Assembly (NCBI GenBank): GCA_026984045.1
Contig: JALSSV010000058.1
Location: 1 to 50,960, forward strand
Direction of reading: 5' to 3'
Length of the DNA: 50,960 bases
Source of the DNA: Chromatiales bacterium
GTDB taxonomy: Bacteria; Pseudomonadota; Gammaproteobacteria; UBA6429; Thiohalophilaceae
Shown here: positions 16,292-27,451 of the stretch, in pieces
Layout: every line of letters starts with the position of its first letter
Numbering within the stretch: the first letter of the stretch is position 1
Position numbers and translations under genes: made by a program
The notes under the pieces: generated by a model
What the model was told of the DNA's origin: nothing
What the model saw: the letters and a program-made list of their open reading frames with translations, nothing else
The model's database searches: none

Positions 16292-17425
16292 ATGGACTTC
16301 CGCCTCCGGCCCCTGCTCCTGTTGCTTCCGGTCCTGTTCGCCGGTTGCGCCGACGAGCAGGACGAAACGCCACCCCCGCCCCCCGAAGTCACCGTGCAAC
16401 GGATCGAAGCCCGCGACACGCCGGTGGTGATGACCTTCGTAGCCCGAACCGAAAGCTCCCGTCGCGTGGAGATCCGCTCACGGGTGGAGGGCTTCCTGGA
16501 GAAACGCCTCTACGAGGAAGGCAGTTTCGTCAAGGCCGGCCAGCCCCTGTTCCAGATGGATCGCAAGCCCTTCGATGCCCGGCTGCAGGCGGCGAAGGCC
16601 GAGTTGGCCCAGCAACGGGCACGGCTGGCCACCGCCAGGGCCAATCTCGACCGGGTCAAGCCCCTGGCGGCGCAGAACGCCGTGGCGCAGAAGGAGCTGG
16701 ACGACGCCGTGGGCCGATTCCGCACGGCGGCCGCCGCCGTGGAGGCGGCCCGGGCCAAGGTGATCCAGGCCGAGCTGAACCTGGGCTACACCCTGATCCG
16801 CTCGCCCGTGACCGGCATCTCCAGCTTCGCCGTGAAGCGCGAGGGCGCCTACATCGGCCCCGGCACCGACAGTCTGCTGACCTACGTGGCCCAGCTCGAC
16901 CCCATGTGGGTGGAGTTCAGCATTTCCGAGAACCAGGTGTTGCGCCTGCGCCAACAGGTCCAGAGCGGCCGTCTGCGCGAGCCCGCCAACGGCGAATACG
17001 CGGTGCAGATCGCGCTGGCCGACGGCACCGTCTATCCCCACACCGGGCACATCACCTTCGCCGACGCGGCCCTGAGCGAGGAAACCGGCACTTTCCTGAT
17101 CCGGGCCGAGGTGGCCAACCCCGATCACCTGTTGCGGCCCGGACAGTTCGTGCGCGCCCGCATCCGGGGCGCGGTGCGGCCGCAGGCCATCCTGGTGCCC
17201 AAGCGGGCCGTGCAGCAGGGCGCCCAGGGCAGCTTCGTCTGGGTGGTGGACGACGGCGGCACGGTGGAACTGCGCCCGGTGAAGGTCGGCCCCTGGCTCG
17301 GGGATCGCTGGTTCATCGACGACGGCCTGAAAGACGGCGAGACGGTGGTGGTGGAAGGCGCCCTGCGCCTGCGCAACGGCGCGAAGGTGAAGATCGTCGA
17401 ACCGCCCGCTGCGGAGAAGGCATGA
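16292..17425 (+). CDS. RND efflux periplasmic adaptor (membrane fusion protein)
   Basis: About 377 aa. The start at 16292 gives a lipoprotein signal (LLLLLPVLFAGCADE, lipobox L-F-A-G-C); a long upstream extension is rejected. The HlyD/AcrA layout is visible: barrel-sandwich beginning RVEIRSRVEGFLEKRLYEEGSFVKAGQPLFQMD, an alpha-hairpin rich in Ala/Gln/Lys, then beta-barrel segments ending FVRARIRGAVRPQAILVPKRAVQQG. It bridges the inner-membrane RND pump and the outer-membrane factor encoded directly downstream. Its TGA overlaps the pump ATG (ATGA), so the two are translationally coupled. Confidence 0.93.
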   Translation: MDFRLRPLLLLLPVLFAGCADEQDETPPPPPEVTVQRIEARDTPVVMTFVARTESSRRVEIRSRVEGFLEKRLYEEGSFVKAGQPLFQMDRKPFDARLQAAKAELAQQRARLATARANLDRVKPLAAQNAVAQKELDDAVGRFRTAAAAVEAARAKVIQAELNLGYTLIRSPVTGISSFAVKREGAYIGPGTDSLLTYVAQLDPMWVEFSISENQVLRLRQQVQSGRLREPANGEYAVQIALADGTVYPHTGHITFADAALSEETGTFLIRAEVANPDHLLRPGQFVRARIRGAVRPQAILVPKRAVQQGAQGSFVWVVDDGGTVELRPVKVGPWLGDRWFIDDGLKDGETVVVEGALRLRNGAKVKIVEPPAAEKA

Positions 17426-20400
17426 TCTCCGGCCTGTTCATCCGCCGCCCGGTGCTGGCGGCCGTGCTCTCCATCGTGGTGGTGATCGCCGGCTTCGTGT
17501 CCATGGCCGGTCTGCCCATCAACCAGTATCCCCAGGTCGTGCCCGTACAGGTGTCGGTGACCGCCACCTATCCCGGCGCCGACGCCGAGACGGTGGCCAA
17601 CTCGGTGGCCGCGCCGCTGGAGACCCAGATCAACGGCGTGGACAACATGCTCTACATGCAGTCCACCAGCGCCGCCACCGGCGAGATGTCCATGACCGTG
17701 TACTTCACCATCGACACGGATCCCGACACCGCCGAAGTGCAGGTCAACAACCGGGTCAACCTGGCCCTGCCGGAGCTGCCCGACGCGGTACGCAGCGCCG
17801 GGGTGCGGGTGCAAAAACGCTCCTCCAGCTTCCTGATGCTGATTGGCATCTATTCGCCCGACGGGCGCTACGACGAGCAGTACGTGGGCAACTACGCCAA
17901 CATCTACGTGCTGGACGCGCTCAAGCGGGTGCCCGGCGCCAACCAGGCGCAGATCATGGGCCTGCCGGATCTGGCCATGCGCATCTGGCTGCAGCCGGAA
18001 CGCATGGCCAGCCTGGGCATCACCCCCGCCGACGTGCAGCGCGCGGTGCGCGAGCAGAACGAACAGTTCGGCGTGGGCCGAATCGGCCAGGCGCCCACCG
18101 ACGGGCCGGTGGAGATGACCTTCCCGGTGGTCACCGCCGGCCGCTTCACCACCCCCGCCGAGTTCGAAAACATCATCCTGCGCACCGACAAGCGTGGCAA
18201 CGCCATCGTGCGCCTGGGCGACGTGGGCCGCGCCGAGGAAGGGCTCAAGGCCTATCTGCTGCGCGCCTCGCTCAACGGCGCGCCGGCCACCTTCATCGCC
18301 ATCTACCAGCAGCCCGGCTCCAACGCCCTGGAGGTCTCGCAGGCCGTCCGCCGCCTGATGGCCGATCTGAAGAAGAACTTCCCCGCGGGCATCGACTACA
18401 CCGTCTCCCTCGACACCACCCAGTTCGTCAAGGCCTCGATCCGCGAGGTGGTGGAGACCCTGATCATCGCCATCGTCCTGGTGGTGCTGGTCACCTACCT
18501 GTTCCTGCAGAACGTGCGGGCCACCCTGATCCCCACCCTCGCCATCTTCGTGGCGGTGATCGGCACCTTCATCGGCATGGCGGCGCTGGGCTATTCCATC
18601 AACCTGCTGACCCTGTTCGGCCTGGTCCTGGCCATCGGCACGGTGTGCGACGACGCCATCGTGGTGGTGGAGAACGTGGAGCGCAACATCGGCCAGGGCC
18701 TGAGCCCCCGCGAGGCCACCTTCCGCGCCATGGAGGAGGTCACCGGGCCGGTGATCGCCACCACCCTGGTGCTGATCGCGGTGTTCGTGCCGGTGGCCTT
18801 CCTCGGCGGCACCACCGGCGTGCTCTACCAGCAGTTCGCGGTGACCATCGCCATCTCGGTGGCCATCTCCAGCTTCGTGGCCCTGACCCTCACCCCCGCC
18901 CTGGCGGCGCTGCTGATCAGGCCCCGCGCCGGCGAGCCCGGCGGCTTCTTCGGCGCCTTCAACGCCTGGCTGGCGCGGCTCACCGAGCGCTATGCCGCGG
19001 GCGTGCGCCTGACCCTGCAGCGGATCGGCATCGCCTTCGTGGTCCTGGGGGTGATGATCGTCGCCACCTGGCGGCTGTTCGAGGCGGTGCCCGGCAGCTT
19101 CGTGCCGCCCGAGGATCAGGGCTTCCTGTTCGCCGCGGTGATGCTGCCCGACGGCGCCAGCCTGGATCGCACCCAAAAGCTCACCCAGGCGGTGGCCAAC
19201 ATCTTCGCCGCCCATCCGGCGGTGCAGGACTACTCGGCCCTGGCCGGCTACAGCCTGCTCGACGGCAGCTTCAAGACCAATGCCGGTACCGTGTTCGTGG
19301 CCCTGAAGGACTTCGCCGAACGCAGCGACCCGGCCCTCTCGGCCGAGGCCCTGATCGCCGCCGTGCGCCCGCAACTGGCCCGCCTCACCGAAGGAGTGGC
19401 GATCCCCGTCAACCCGCCCTCGATCCCCGGCCTCAGCAGCGTGGGCGGCTTCGAGTTCTGGGTGCAGAACCGCGGCGCGGGCGGCGTGGCGCGGCTCGCG
19501 GAGGTGAGCGGCCAGCTCATCGCCCGCGCGGCCCGGCACGAGGAAGTGATCAACCTCAACACCACCCTCAACGCCGCCTCGCGCCAGTTGCGCATGGATC
19601 TGGATCGCGACAAGGCCGAGATCCTCGGCGTGCCGGTGGCCGACGCCTTCGCCGCCATGCAGACCCTGTTCGGCTCGGTGTACGCCAGCCAGTACAACAA
19701 GTATGGCCGGGTGTGGCGCGTGATCCTGCAGGCCGAACCTTCGTTTCGGGAAAAGCCCGAGGACATCAGCAACATCTTCGTGCGTCAGAAGAACGGCCGC
19801 ATGGTGCCCCTCTCGGCACTGGTGAACGTGCGCTACGTCACCGGCCCGGATCTGGTGCCCCGCTTCAACGGCTTCACCGCCGCCAAGATCACCGGCGACG
19901 CCGCCCCCGGCTTCAGTTCCGGCCAGGCCATCGCCGCCATGGAGTCGCTGGCGGACGAAGTGCTGCCCGACGGCTTCACCTACGCCTGGTCCGGCCAGTC
20001 CTTCGAGGAGAAGTCGGCCGGCGGCACCGCTGCCGTGGTGTTCGTCTTCGCCCTGGTGATGGTATTTCTGATCCTGGCGGGGCAATACGAACAGTGGTCG
20101 TTGCCGCTGGCGGTGATCACCGCCGTGCCCTTCGGCCTGTTCGGCGCCCTGCTTTCGGTGTGGCTGCGGGGCATGGAGAACGACGTCTATTTCCAGATCG
20201 GCCTCATCACCCTGATCGCCCTGGCGGCCAAGAACGCGATCCTGATCGTCGAATTCGCCGAACAGCAGTACCGGGAAGGCCGCAGCGCCTTCGACGCGGC
20301 GCTGGAGGCGGCCCGCCTGCGCCTGCGCCCGATCCTCATGACCTCCCTGTCCTTCATCCTCGGCGCCCTGCCCCTAGTGCTGGCCAGCGGCGCCGGGGCC

Positions 20401-20547
20401 AACGCCCGCCACTCCATCGGCACCGGGATCATCGGCGGCATGATCGGCGCCACCACCCTGGCGCTGTTCTTCGTGCCCCTGTTCTACTATCTGATCGTCC
20501 GCGCCAAGGAACGCCTCGGCGGCGGCCGTCCGGCGGGGGCCGACTGA
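17422..20547 (+). CDS. RND (HAE1/AcrB-type) multidrug efflux permease
   Basis: 1041 aa, the normal length for AcrB-type pumps. The N-terminus MISGLFIRRPVLAAVLSIVVVIAG is the first transmembrane helix; the porter signature NQYPQVVPVQVSVTATYPGADAETVANSVAAP follows, and the transmembrane core has GLVLAIGTVCDDAIVVVENVERN, carrying the paired Asp residues of TM4. The second half repeats the fold and ends with LFFVPLFYYLIV. Driven by the proton gradient, it exports drugs, detergents or other amphiphiles; the substrate cannot be told. Coupled to the adaptor upstream and followed after 2 bp by the outer-membrane factor. Confidence 0.95.
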   Translation: MISGLFIRRPVLAAVLSIVVVIAGFVSMAGLPINQYPQVVPVQVSVTATYPGADAETVANSVAAPLETQINGVDNMLYMQSTSAATGEMSMTVYFTIDTDPDTAEVQVNNRVNLALPELPDAVRSAGVRVQKRSSSFLMLIGIYSPDGRYDEQYVGNYANIYVLDALKRVPGANQAQIMGLPDLAMRIWLQPERMASLGITPADVQRAVREQNEQFGVGRIGQAPTDGPVEMTFPVVTAGRFTTPAEFENIILRTDKRGNAIVRLGDVGRAEEGLKAYLLRASLNGAPATFIAIYQQPGSNALEVSQAVRRLMADLKKNFPAGIDYTVSLDTTQFVKASIREVVETLIIAIVLVVLVTYLFLQNVRATLIPTLAIFVAVIGTFIGMAALGYSINLLTLFGLVLAIGTVCDDAIVVVENVERNIGQGLSPREATFRAMEEVTGPVIATTLVLIAVFVPVAFLGGTTGVLYQQFAVTIAISVAISSFVALTLTPALAALLIRPRAGEPGGFFGAFNAWLARLTERYAAGVRLTLQRIGIAFVVLGVMIVATWRLFEAVPGSFVPPEDQGFLFAAVMLPDGASLDRTQKLTQAVANIFAAHPAVQDYSALAGYSLLDGSFKTNAGTVFVALKDFAERSDPALSAEALIAAVRPQLARLTEGVAIPVNPPSIPGLSSVGGFEFWVQNRGAGGVARLAEVSGQLIARAARHEEVINLNTTLNAASRQLRMDLDRDKAEILGVPVADAFAAMQTLFGSVYASQYNKYGRVWRVILQAEPSFREKPEDISNIFVRQKNGRMVPLSALVNVRYVTGPDLVPRFNGFTAAKITGDAAPGFSSGQAIAAMESLADEVLPDGFTYAWSGQSFEEKSAGGTAAVVFVFALVMVFLILAGQYEQWSLPLAVITAVPFGLFGALLSVWLRGMENDVYFQIGLITLIALAAKNAILIVEFAEQQYREGRSAFDAALEAARLRLRPILMTSLSFILGALPLVLASGAGANARHSIGTGIIGGMIGATTLALFFVPLFYYLIVRAKERLGGGRPAGAD

Positions 20548-20549
20548 GC

Positions 20550-21953
20550 ATGCGCCTCGGCTCGCTCCTGCTCGCCGCCCTGCTCGCCGGCTGCACCGTC
20601 GGCCCCGACTACGTGCGCCCCGACATCGACACGCCAGCCACCTGGCGGGTGCCGGCCGGCCAGGCCGCCGACATCGCCAACACCGCCTGGTGGCAGGGCT
20701 TCGGCGATCCGGTACTCGACCGACTGATCGGCGAGGCGCTGCACGGCAACCGGGATCTGCGCATCGCCGCCGCCCGGGTGGACGAATACGCCGCGCGCCT
20801 CGGCCTCACCCGCGCCGAGGCCTTCCCCCAGCTCGGTTACGGCGCCAACGCGAATCGCGCCGAGGCCGGCAGCGCGGTGCCCGGCGGGCAGCGCGGCAAC
20901 CTTTACCAGGCCACCCTCAACCTCGGCTGGGAGCTGGACGTGTGGGGGCGCATCCGTCGCGCCTCGGAAGCCGCCCGCGCCGAACTGCTGGCCGCCGAGG
21001 AAGGCCGGCGCGCGGTGATCCTGTCGCTGGTCAGCGCCGTGGCCACCGGCTACATCCAGTTGCGCAACCTCGACCGCCAGCTCGAGATCGCCCGCGAGAC
21101 GGTCAAGAGCCGCGCCGAGTCGGTGCGCCTGTTCCGCATCAAGCGCCAGGGTGGGGTGATCTCCGATCTGGAACTGGCCCAGGTGGAATCCGAATACGAA
21201 CAGGCCGCGGTGCGGGTGCCGGCCCTGGAGCGGCAGATCGCCCTGCAGGAAAACGCCCTGTCGGTGCTGCTGGGCCGCAACCCCGGGCCCATCGCCCGCG
21301 GCCAGGCCGCCGACGCCCTGCGTCTGCCCGAGGTGCCCGCCGGCCTGCCCTCGGAACTGCTGGTGCGCCGCCCCGACATCCAGGCCGCCGAACAGGCCCT
21401 GATCGCCGCCAACGCGCGGATCGGCGTGGCCCGCGCCCACTACCTGCCGCGCCTCTCCCTCACCGGCCTGTTCGGCCAGGCCAGCGGCGAACTCGACAGC
21501 CTGTTCCGCTCCTCCGCCAATCTCTGGCAGATCGGCGCCGACGCCCTCGGCCCCATCTTCACCGGCGGTCGCCTCGAAAGCGGGGTGGCCGCCGCCGAGG
21601 CCGTGCAGCGCCAGACCCTGGAACGCTATCTCGATGCCATCCAGACCGCCTTTCGCGAAGTGGACGACGCGCTGGTCTCGGTGGCCAAGTACCGCACCGA
21701 ACTGGCCGCCCGCGGCCGTCAGGTGGCGGCCCTGCGCACCTACGCTGCCAAGGCCCGGCTGCGCTACGACGAGGGCTACGTGAGCTACATCGAAGTGCTC
21801 GACGCCGAGCGCCGCCTGTTCGACGTGGAGCTGCTCCACGCCCAGGCCCGCGCCGATCTCTACGCCGCCCTGGTCTCCCTCTACAAGGCCATGGGCGGCG
21901 GCTGGATCGACACCGCCGACGCCCTGCACAAACCTGCAACACGAAAGCGGTAG
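20550..21953 (+). CDS. NodT/OprM-type outer-membrane efflux factor (lipoprotein)
   Basis: 467 aa. The signal ends in the lipobox LLAGC (LLLAALLAGCTVGPDYVRP), followed by the classic NodT family opening VGPDYxRP. Two Oep repeats of long amphipathic helices with short beta strands follow (LGWELDVWGRIRRASEAARAELLA; ...LVRRPDIQAAEQALIAANARIGVARAHYLPRLSLTG). It trimerises into the outer-membrane channel of the tripartite pump. The ATG at 20550 starts just two bases after the pump stop. Last gene of the operon. Confidence 0.94.
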   Translation: MRLGSLLLAALLAGCTVGPDYVRPDIDTPATWRVPAGQAADIANTAWWQGFGDPVLDRLIGEALHGNRDLRIAAARVDEYAARLGLTRAEAFPQLGYGANANRAEAGSAVPGGQRGNLYQATLNLGWELDVWGRIRRASEAARAELLAAEEGRRAVILSLVSAVATGYIQLRNLDRQLEIARETVKSRAESVRLFRIKRQGGVISDLELAQVESEYEQAAVRVPALERQIALQENALSVLLGRNPGPIARGQAADALRLPEVPAGLPSELLVRRPDIQAAEQALIAANARIGVARAHYLPRLSLTGLFGQASGELDSLFRSSANLWQIGADALGPIFTGGRLESGVAAAEAVQRQTLERYLDAIQTAFREVDDALVSVAKYRTELAARGRQVAALRTYAAKARLRYDEGYVSYIEVLDAERRLFDVELLHAQARADLYAALVSLYKAMGGGWIDTADALHKPATRKR

Positions 21954-21973
21954 GTGGATGAAGGCCCACCCCG

Positions 21974-22645
21974 CTATCGAAAGCGCCCCGTGGCCAGAAA
22001 CCGGCACACCGCCTCGGCGGTCTCCTTCACGAACAGCAGGGCATTGTGCCCGTGGGGCAACTCCAGGCGATCGGTGACGCCGGAAGTGCGGGTGGCGTCC
22101 AGCTCCACGGTGCCGTCGTTGGGCTCGGGCAGGCGGCCGGCGGTGAGCACCACGCCGATGCCGAGGCCGCGGGTGCCGGCGATGATCCCGAGATCCCGAT
22201 CCCCCCACCAGCGGGGCGCGTCTCCCAGCAGCCCCTGCTGCAGGGAAGCGCCCAGCAGGGGCCGCAGCCAGGGATGGCGGGCCAGTTCGCGGGCCGCCGC
22301 GCTGCCGCGCACCGGGGTGCCGATCAGCACCACCCGGCCCGGCTTCTGCTCGGGAAAGGCATCGAACAGGTGCAGCACCACGATCCCGCCCAGGCTGTGG
22401 GCGACGAGGTGGATCACCGGCGCGTCGATGCGCCGCAGGAAGGCATTGAGGGCCCGGGCATTCTCGCGCGGCGTGCGGCGCACGGAAGGGTAGCGGAACT
22501 GCACCACCCGGTAGCCGCAGTCACGCACCCGGTGGCGCAGCACGGTCATCTCGGCGCCGGTCATCCACACGCCGTGGACGAAGACCACGGTTTCGGCAGG
22601 CGGGGAAGGCTGGCGCCCGGATTCCGTTTCCATCGCTAATGGCAT
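21974..22645 (-). CDS. Alpha/beta hydrolase (lipase/esterase family)
   Basis: About 223 aa. ATG 22645 is chosen because GGAGAG lies seven bases upstream. The oxyanion region is TVVFVHGVWMTGAEM; the nucleophile elbow is HLVAHSLGGIVVL (G/A-x-S-x-G with Ser as nucleophile), and the C-terminal LPHGHNALLF supplies a candidate catalytic His. Resembles the PGAP1/lipase-class short esterases. No signal peptide. Substrate unknown. It converges with the RND operon and ends 20 bp from it. Confidence 0.85.
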   Translation of the reverse strand: MPLAMETESGRQPSPPAETVVFVHGVWMTGAEMTVLRHRVRDCGYRVVQFRYPSVRRTPRENARALNAFLRRIDAPVIHLVAHSLGGIVVLHLFDAFPEQKPGRVVLIGTPVRGSAAARELARHPWLRPLLGASLQQGLLGDAPRWWGDRDLGIIAGTRGLGIGVVLTAGRLPEPNDGTVELDATRTSGVTDRLELPHGHNALLFVKETAEAVCRFLATGRFR

Positions 22646-22694
22646 CGCACTCTCCGTTGGCAACGTGGGCGGCGCGCTGCAGCGCGAGCGCAAC

Positions 22695-23489
22695 CTACGC
22701 TCCGTGCAGGCGTTTCTTCAGGCATTTCTCGAGGGCGCGGCCGGCGGCGGTGAAGCCGAAGGTGGCGGTCACGGCCACGGAGGTGCCGTAACCGAAGCGA
22801 CAGTCCAGCGAGACGCCATGGATGCCCGGCTTGCGATGGCTCACCCCGCCGTCGGGCGTGGGATACAGGAGCTGCTGGCTGGAGAACACGCATTCCACGC
22901 CGAAGCTGCGCCGCGGATTGCGGGTGAAGCCGTAACGGTCGCGCAGCCGCGCACGCACCTTCGAGGCCAGGGGATCGTGATGGGTACGGCTCAGATCGGC
23001 CACCTGGACGCGCGCCGGATCGGTCAGGCCACCGGCGCCGCCGGTGGTGATCACGGGAATGCGGTGGCGCCTGCAATGGTGGATCAGTGCGGCCTTGAAC
23101 TTGATGCTGTCGATGGCGTCGATGACGTAGTCGTAACCGCGGCCGAGGATGGCCTCGAGGTTGTCCATGTTGAGGTAGTCGTCGATCACGCTCACCTCGG
23201 CAGCGGGGTTGATTTGCGCAACGCGCTCGGCCATCACCGACGTCTTCTTGCGCCCCAGGGTCTCGGTGAGGGCGTGGATCTGGCGGTTGACGTTGCCGAC
23301 CTCGATGGTGTCGTAGTCCACCAGGGTCAGGCGCCCCACGGCCGAACGGGCCAGCGCCTCCACCGCCCAGGAACCCACGCCACCGATTCCGATCACCGCG
23401 AAGTGCAGCTGTGGCAGCAGGGCGAAGGCCCGCTCGCCGTAGAGGCGGCGCAGGCCGGCGAAGCGATCTGTGCGGGAAAGTTCCTTCAT
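22695..23489 (-). CDS. tcdA: tRNA threonylcarbamoyladenosine dehydratase TcdA
   Basis: 264-aa E1-like ThiF/MoeB-family protein. It has the ATP-binding GIGGVGSWAVEALARS motif, LVDYDTIEVGNVNRQ and the DAIDSIKFKAALIHHC region typical of TcdA (CsdL). It uses ATP to cyclise t6A37 of ANN-decoding tRNAs to ct6A; the usual sulfur partner system (CsdA/CsdE) is not in the window. Length and C-terminus (GYGTSVAVTATFGFTAAGRALEKCL) match the family well. Confidence 0.93.
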   Translation of the reverse strand: MKELSRTDRFAGLRRLYGERAFALLPQLHFAVIGIGGVGSWAVEALARSAVGRLTLVDYDTIEVGNVNRQIHALTETLGRKKTSVMAERVAQINPAAEVSVIDDYLNMDNLEAILGRGYDYVIDAIDSIKFKAALIHHCRRHRIPVITTGGAGGLTDPARVQVADLSRTHHDPLASKVRARLRDRYGFTRNPRRSFGVECVFSSQQLLYPTPDGGVSHRKPGIHGVSLDCRFGYGTSVAVTATFGFTAAGRALEKCLKKRLHGA

Positions 23490-23494
23490 GCCGT

Positions 23495-23662
23495 TTCCCC
23501 CTCACCCCGCCCCTCTCCCCCGCAAGCGGGGGAGAGGGAGCCCTGCGTCCGGCCCGCCGGGGAAACCCAAACCGTGGGTCCCCTCTCCCCTCCGGGGAGA
23601 CGACTGCACGGATGCAGGAGGTAGAGCGAAGCAGGAGCCAGAGCCGAGGGACAGGGTGAGGG
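23495..23662. repeat. Composite intergenic repeat (REP-like modules, copy A)
   Basis: The gap between tcdA and tatD holds a G/C palindrome (CCCCTCTCCCCCGCAAGCGGGGGAGAGGG), then AACCCAAACCGTGGGTCCCCTCTCCCCTCCGG, then GACTGCACGGATGCAGGAGGTAGAGCGAAG. All three modules recur near 36.8-37.0 kb, with the last one inverted there. No gene is present. Confidence 0.75.
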
Positions 23663-23676
23663 GAAAACCCGAGCCA

Positions 23677-24444
23677 TCACGACCATCCCATCACCGCGTC
23701 CAGATTGGCCGTGGTGGCCGCCGCCAGCATTTCGGCGTCTTCCTCCCGCACCGCGGCCAGGGCGGCGAGGATCTCCGGCAGGTATTCGGGGCTGTTGCGC
23801 TCGCCGCGGTGGGCGGCGGGGCTCATGTCGGGGGCGTCGGTCTCGAGCACGATGTCCTCGAGGGGCAGGTGGCGGGCCAGCTCGTGGATGTGGCGGGCGT
23901 TGTCGAAGGTCAGGGTGCCGCCGAAGCCGAGCCGGAAGCCCAGCTCGCGGTAACGGGCGGCCTGTTGCAGGGAGCCGTTGAAGGCGTGCGCGATGCCGCC
24001 GGGCGGACGGATCCGCCGCAGCAGGCCAAGCATCTCCTCGTGGGCCTTGCGCACGTGCAGGATCACCGGCAGATCCGCGTCCCGGGCGATGGCCAGTTGC
24101 GCCTCGCACAGGCTCATCTGGGCCTCGCGATCCGCGCCGCGCACCTGGAAGTCCAGCCCGATCTCGCCCACCGCCACCACCTCCGGGTGGGCGGCCAGCT
24201 CCCGCTCCAGGGCGCCGGTGTCGGTCTCTTCATGCTCCTCGAGAAACACCGGGTGCAGGCCCAGGGCCGGTCGCAGCATGGCCTCCCCGGCACAGGTGGC
24301 CAGCAGCCGCGGCCAGGTGGCGCGGCTGACGCCGGGCACGAGGATCCGCTCGATGCCAAGCGCCCGGCAGCGCGCGAGCACCGCCGCGCGGTCGGCGTCG
24401 AACTCGGGGAAGTCGATGTGGCAGTGGGCGTCGGCGAGGGCCAT
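23677..24444 (-). CDS. TatD family metal-dependent hydrolase
   Basis: 255-aa TIM-barrel hydrolase. Metal-ligand motifs are visible in order: DAHCHIDF, LGLHP, GEIGLDF, ILHVRKAH, HAFNGS and ETDAPDM. The family acts as DNases or other phosphoesterases. The sequence is closer to the YjjV/YcfH kind than to classic TatD in its short length and HAFNGS loop. Usually active in the cytosol. Confidence 0.9.
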   Translation of the reverse strand: MALADAHCHIDFPEFDADRAAVLARCRALGIERILVPGVSRATWPRLLATCAGEAMLRPALGLHPVFLEEHEETDTGALERELAAHPEVVAVGEIGLDFQVRGADREAQMSLCEAQLAIARDADLPVILHVRKAHEEMLGLLRRIRPPGGIAHAFNGSLQQAARYRELGFRLGFGGTLTFDNARHIHELARHLPLEDIVLETDAPDMSPAAHRGERNSPEYLPEILAALAAVREEDAEMLAAATTANLDAVMGWS

Positions 24445-24478
24445 GGGCCGAGTATATCAACCCCGGCCCCGGCGCCGA

Positions 24479-24580
24479 TCACTCACCGGCGGGCTTCTTC
24501 TTCGGCTTGTGCGGACGGGTCTTGCCGTAGCTGCCCCGGAAGAGCTTGCCACGGAACGAGCGGTGATCCCCTTTTCCCAT
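24479..24580 (-). CDS. 30S ribosomal protein THX (S31/bTHX)
   Basis: A 33-residue, very basic protein that reads MGKGDHRSFRGKLFRGSYGKTRPHKPKKK and ends PAGE. The MGKGDxRSxRGKxxxGSYGxxRP pattern matches bTHX, which sits in the head of the small subunit. The ATG at 24580 follows GGAG at good spacing. It lies 15 bp after a conserved small gene on the same strand, and both likely share the promoter at 24873. Confidence 0.9.
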   Translation of the reverse strand: MGKGDHRSFRGKLFRGSYGKTRPHKPKKKPAGE

Positions 24581-24595
24581 GTCGGTTCTCCTGCT

Positions 24596-24808
24596 TCAGG
24601 CGGGTACGTGGATGAGTTCGGGCCAGAAGGTCTTCTCCGGCTCCTTCGCTTCGAGTTCCTCGGCCTTCTTCTTCGCCTCGCCGTAGGTCAGCTCCTCGTC
24701 GAAGTGCCCCTTCTCGAAGCCATACTTCCGCTTCCAGGCCACGCGATAGCCCTTGTCGGCAGCCCGGCGCAGCAGGGGATCGGCCTTGGGCTTGAACGAA
24801 ACGGTCAT
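24596..24808 (-). CDS. Small conserved hypothetical protein next to ribosomal protein THX
   Basis: 70 aa, beginning MTVSFKPKADPLLRRAADKGYRVAWKRKYG and ending in a charged Glu/Lys segment (AKKKAEELEAKEPEKTFWPELI). ATG 24808 is chosen because an almost perfect Shine-Dalgarno AAGGAGGA lies upstream; the frame extends further but without support. A strong sigma-70-like promoter lies about 65 bp upstream. Composition (basic N-half, Glu-rich helical end) suggests an RNA- or ribosome-associated role, given its position before THX (inference). No family recognised. Confidence 0.75.
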   Translation of the reverse strand: MTVSFKPKADPLLRRAADKGYRVAWKRKYGFEKGHFDEELTYGEAKKKAEELEAKEPEKTFWPELIHVPA

Positions 24809-24872
24809 GTCGGTATCCTCCTTTGTCGCAAGAATCGTGAGATTTTTCCGCAAGGCGGCATACGCGGCGGTT

Positions 24873-24901
24873 TATATAAAATTCCAGGCGTGGAATTTCA
24901 A
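24873..24901 (-). promoter_or_regulatory. Sigma-70-type promoter for the small ORF-THX operon
   Basis: On the minus strand TTGAAA (24896-24901) is separated by exactly 17 bp from TATATA (24873-24878). The spacer includes a palindrome AATTCCA-GGCG-TGGAATT, a possible operator. It is correctly placed for the gene starting at 24808. Confidence 0.7.
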
Positions 24902-25045
24902 TCCCCGTCTGGGCGGGGTGGTTGCGATTTGCCTGGGCGGCGGCAAGGGATGCAAACACCTCACGGCGTTGCGGCTTGTAGCGCTCCTCAACAGTCCGGG
25001 AATGGAAGAACCGGATCCCCTTTTTTCCGGGTTGCGTCTTCGCCG

Positions 25046-27352
<2,307 letters not shown>

Positions 27353-27451
27353 GGGATGCTTTCGTGGGAAGATGGGAGCGGGGAGTGTAGCAACCCGCCC
27401 GCCTGGCGGGGAGACTTGTCTTTTGCGACGGATTGGGGAAGCCGGCACGGC

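Noticed and set aside
17125..20085. Very long minus-strand open frame opposite the RND pump gene
   Set aside because: Antisense frames are open because of the pump gene's high-GC codon bias; the product is His/Gly-rich with no recognisable domain, and the sense RND protein is unmistakable.
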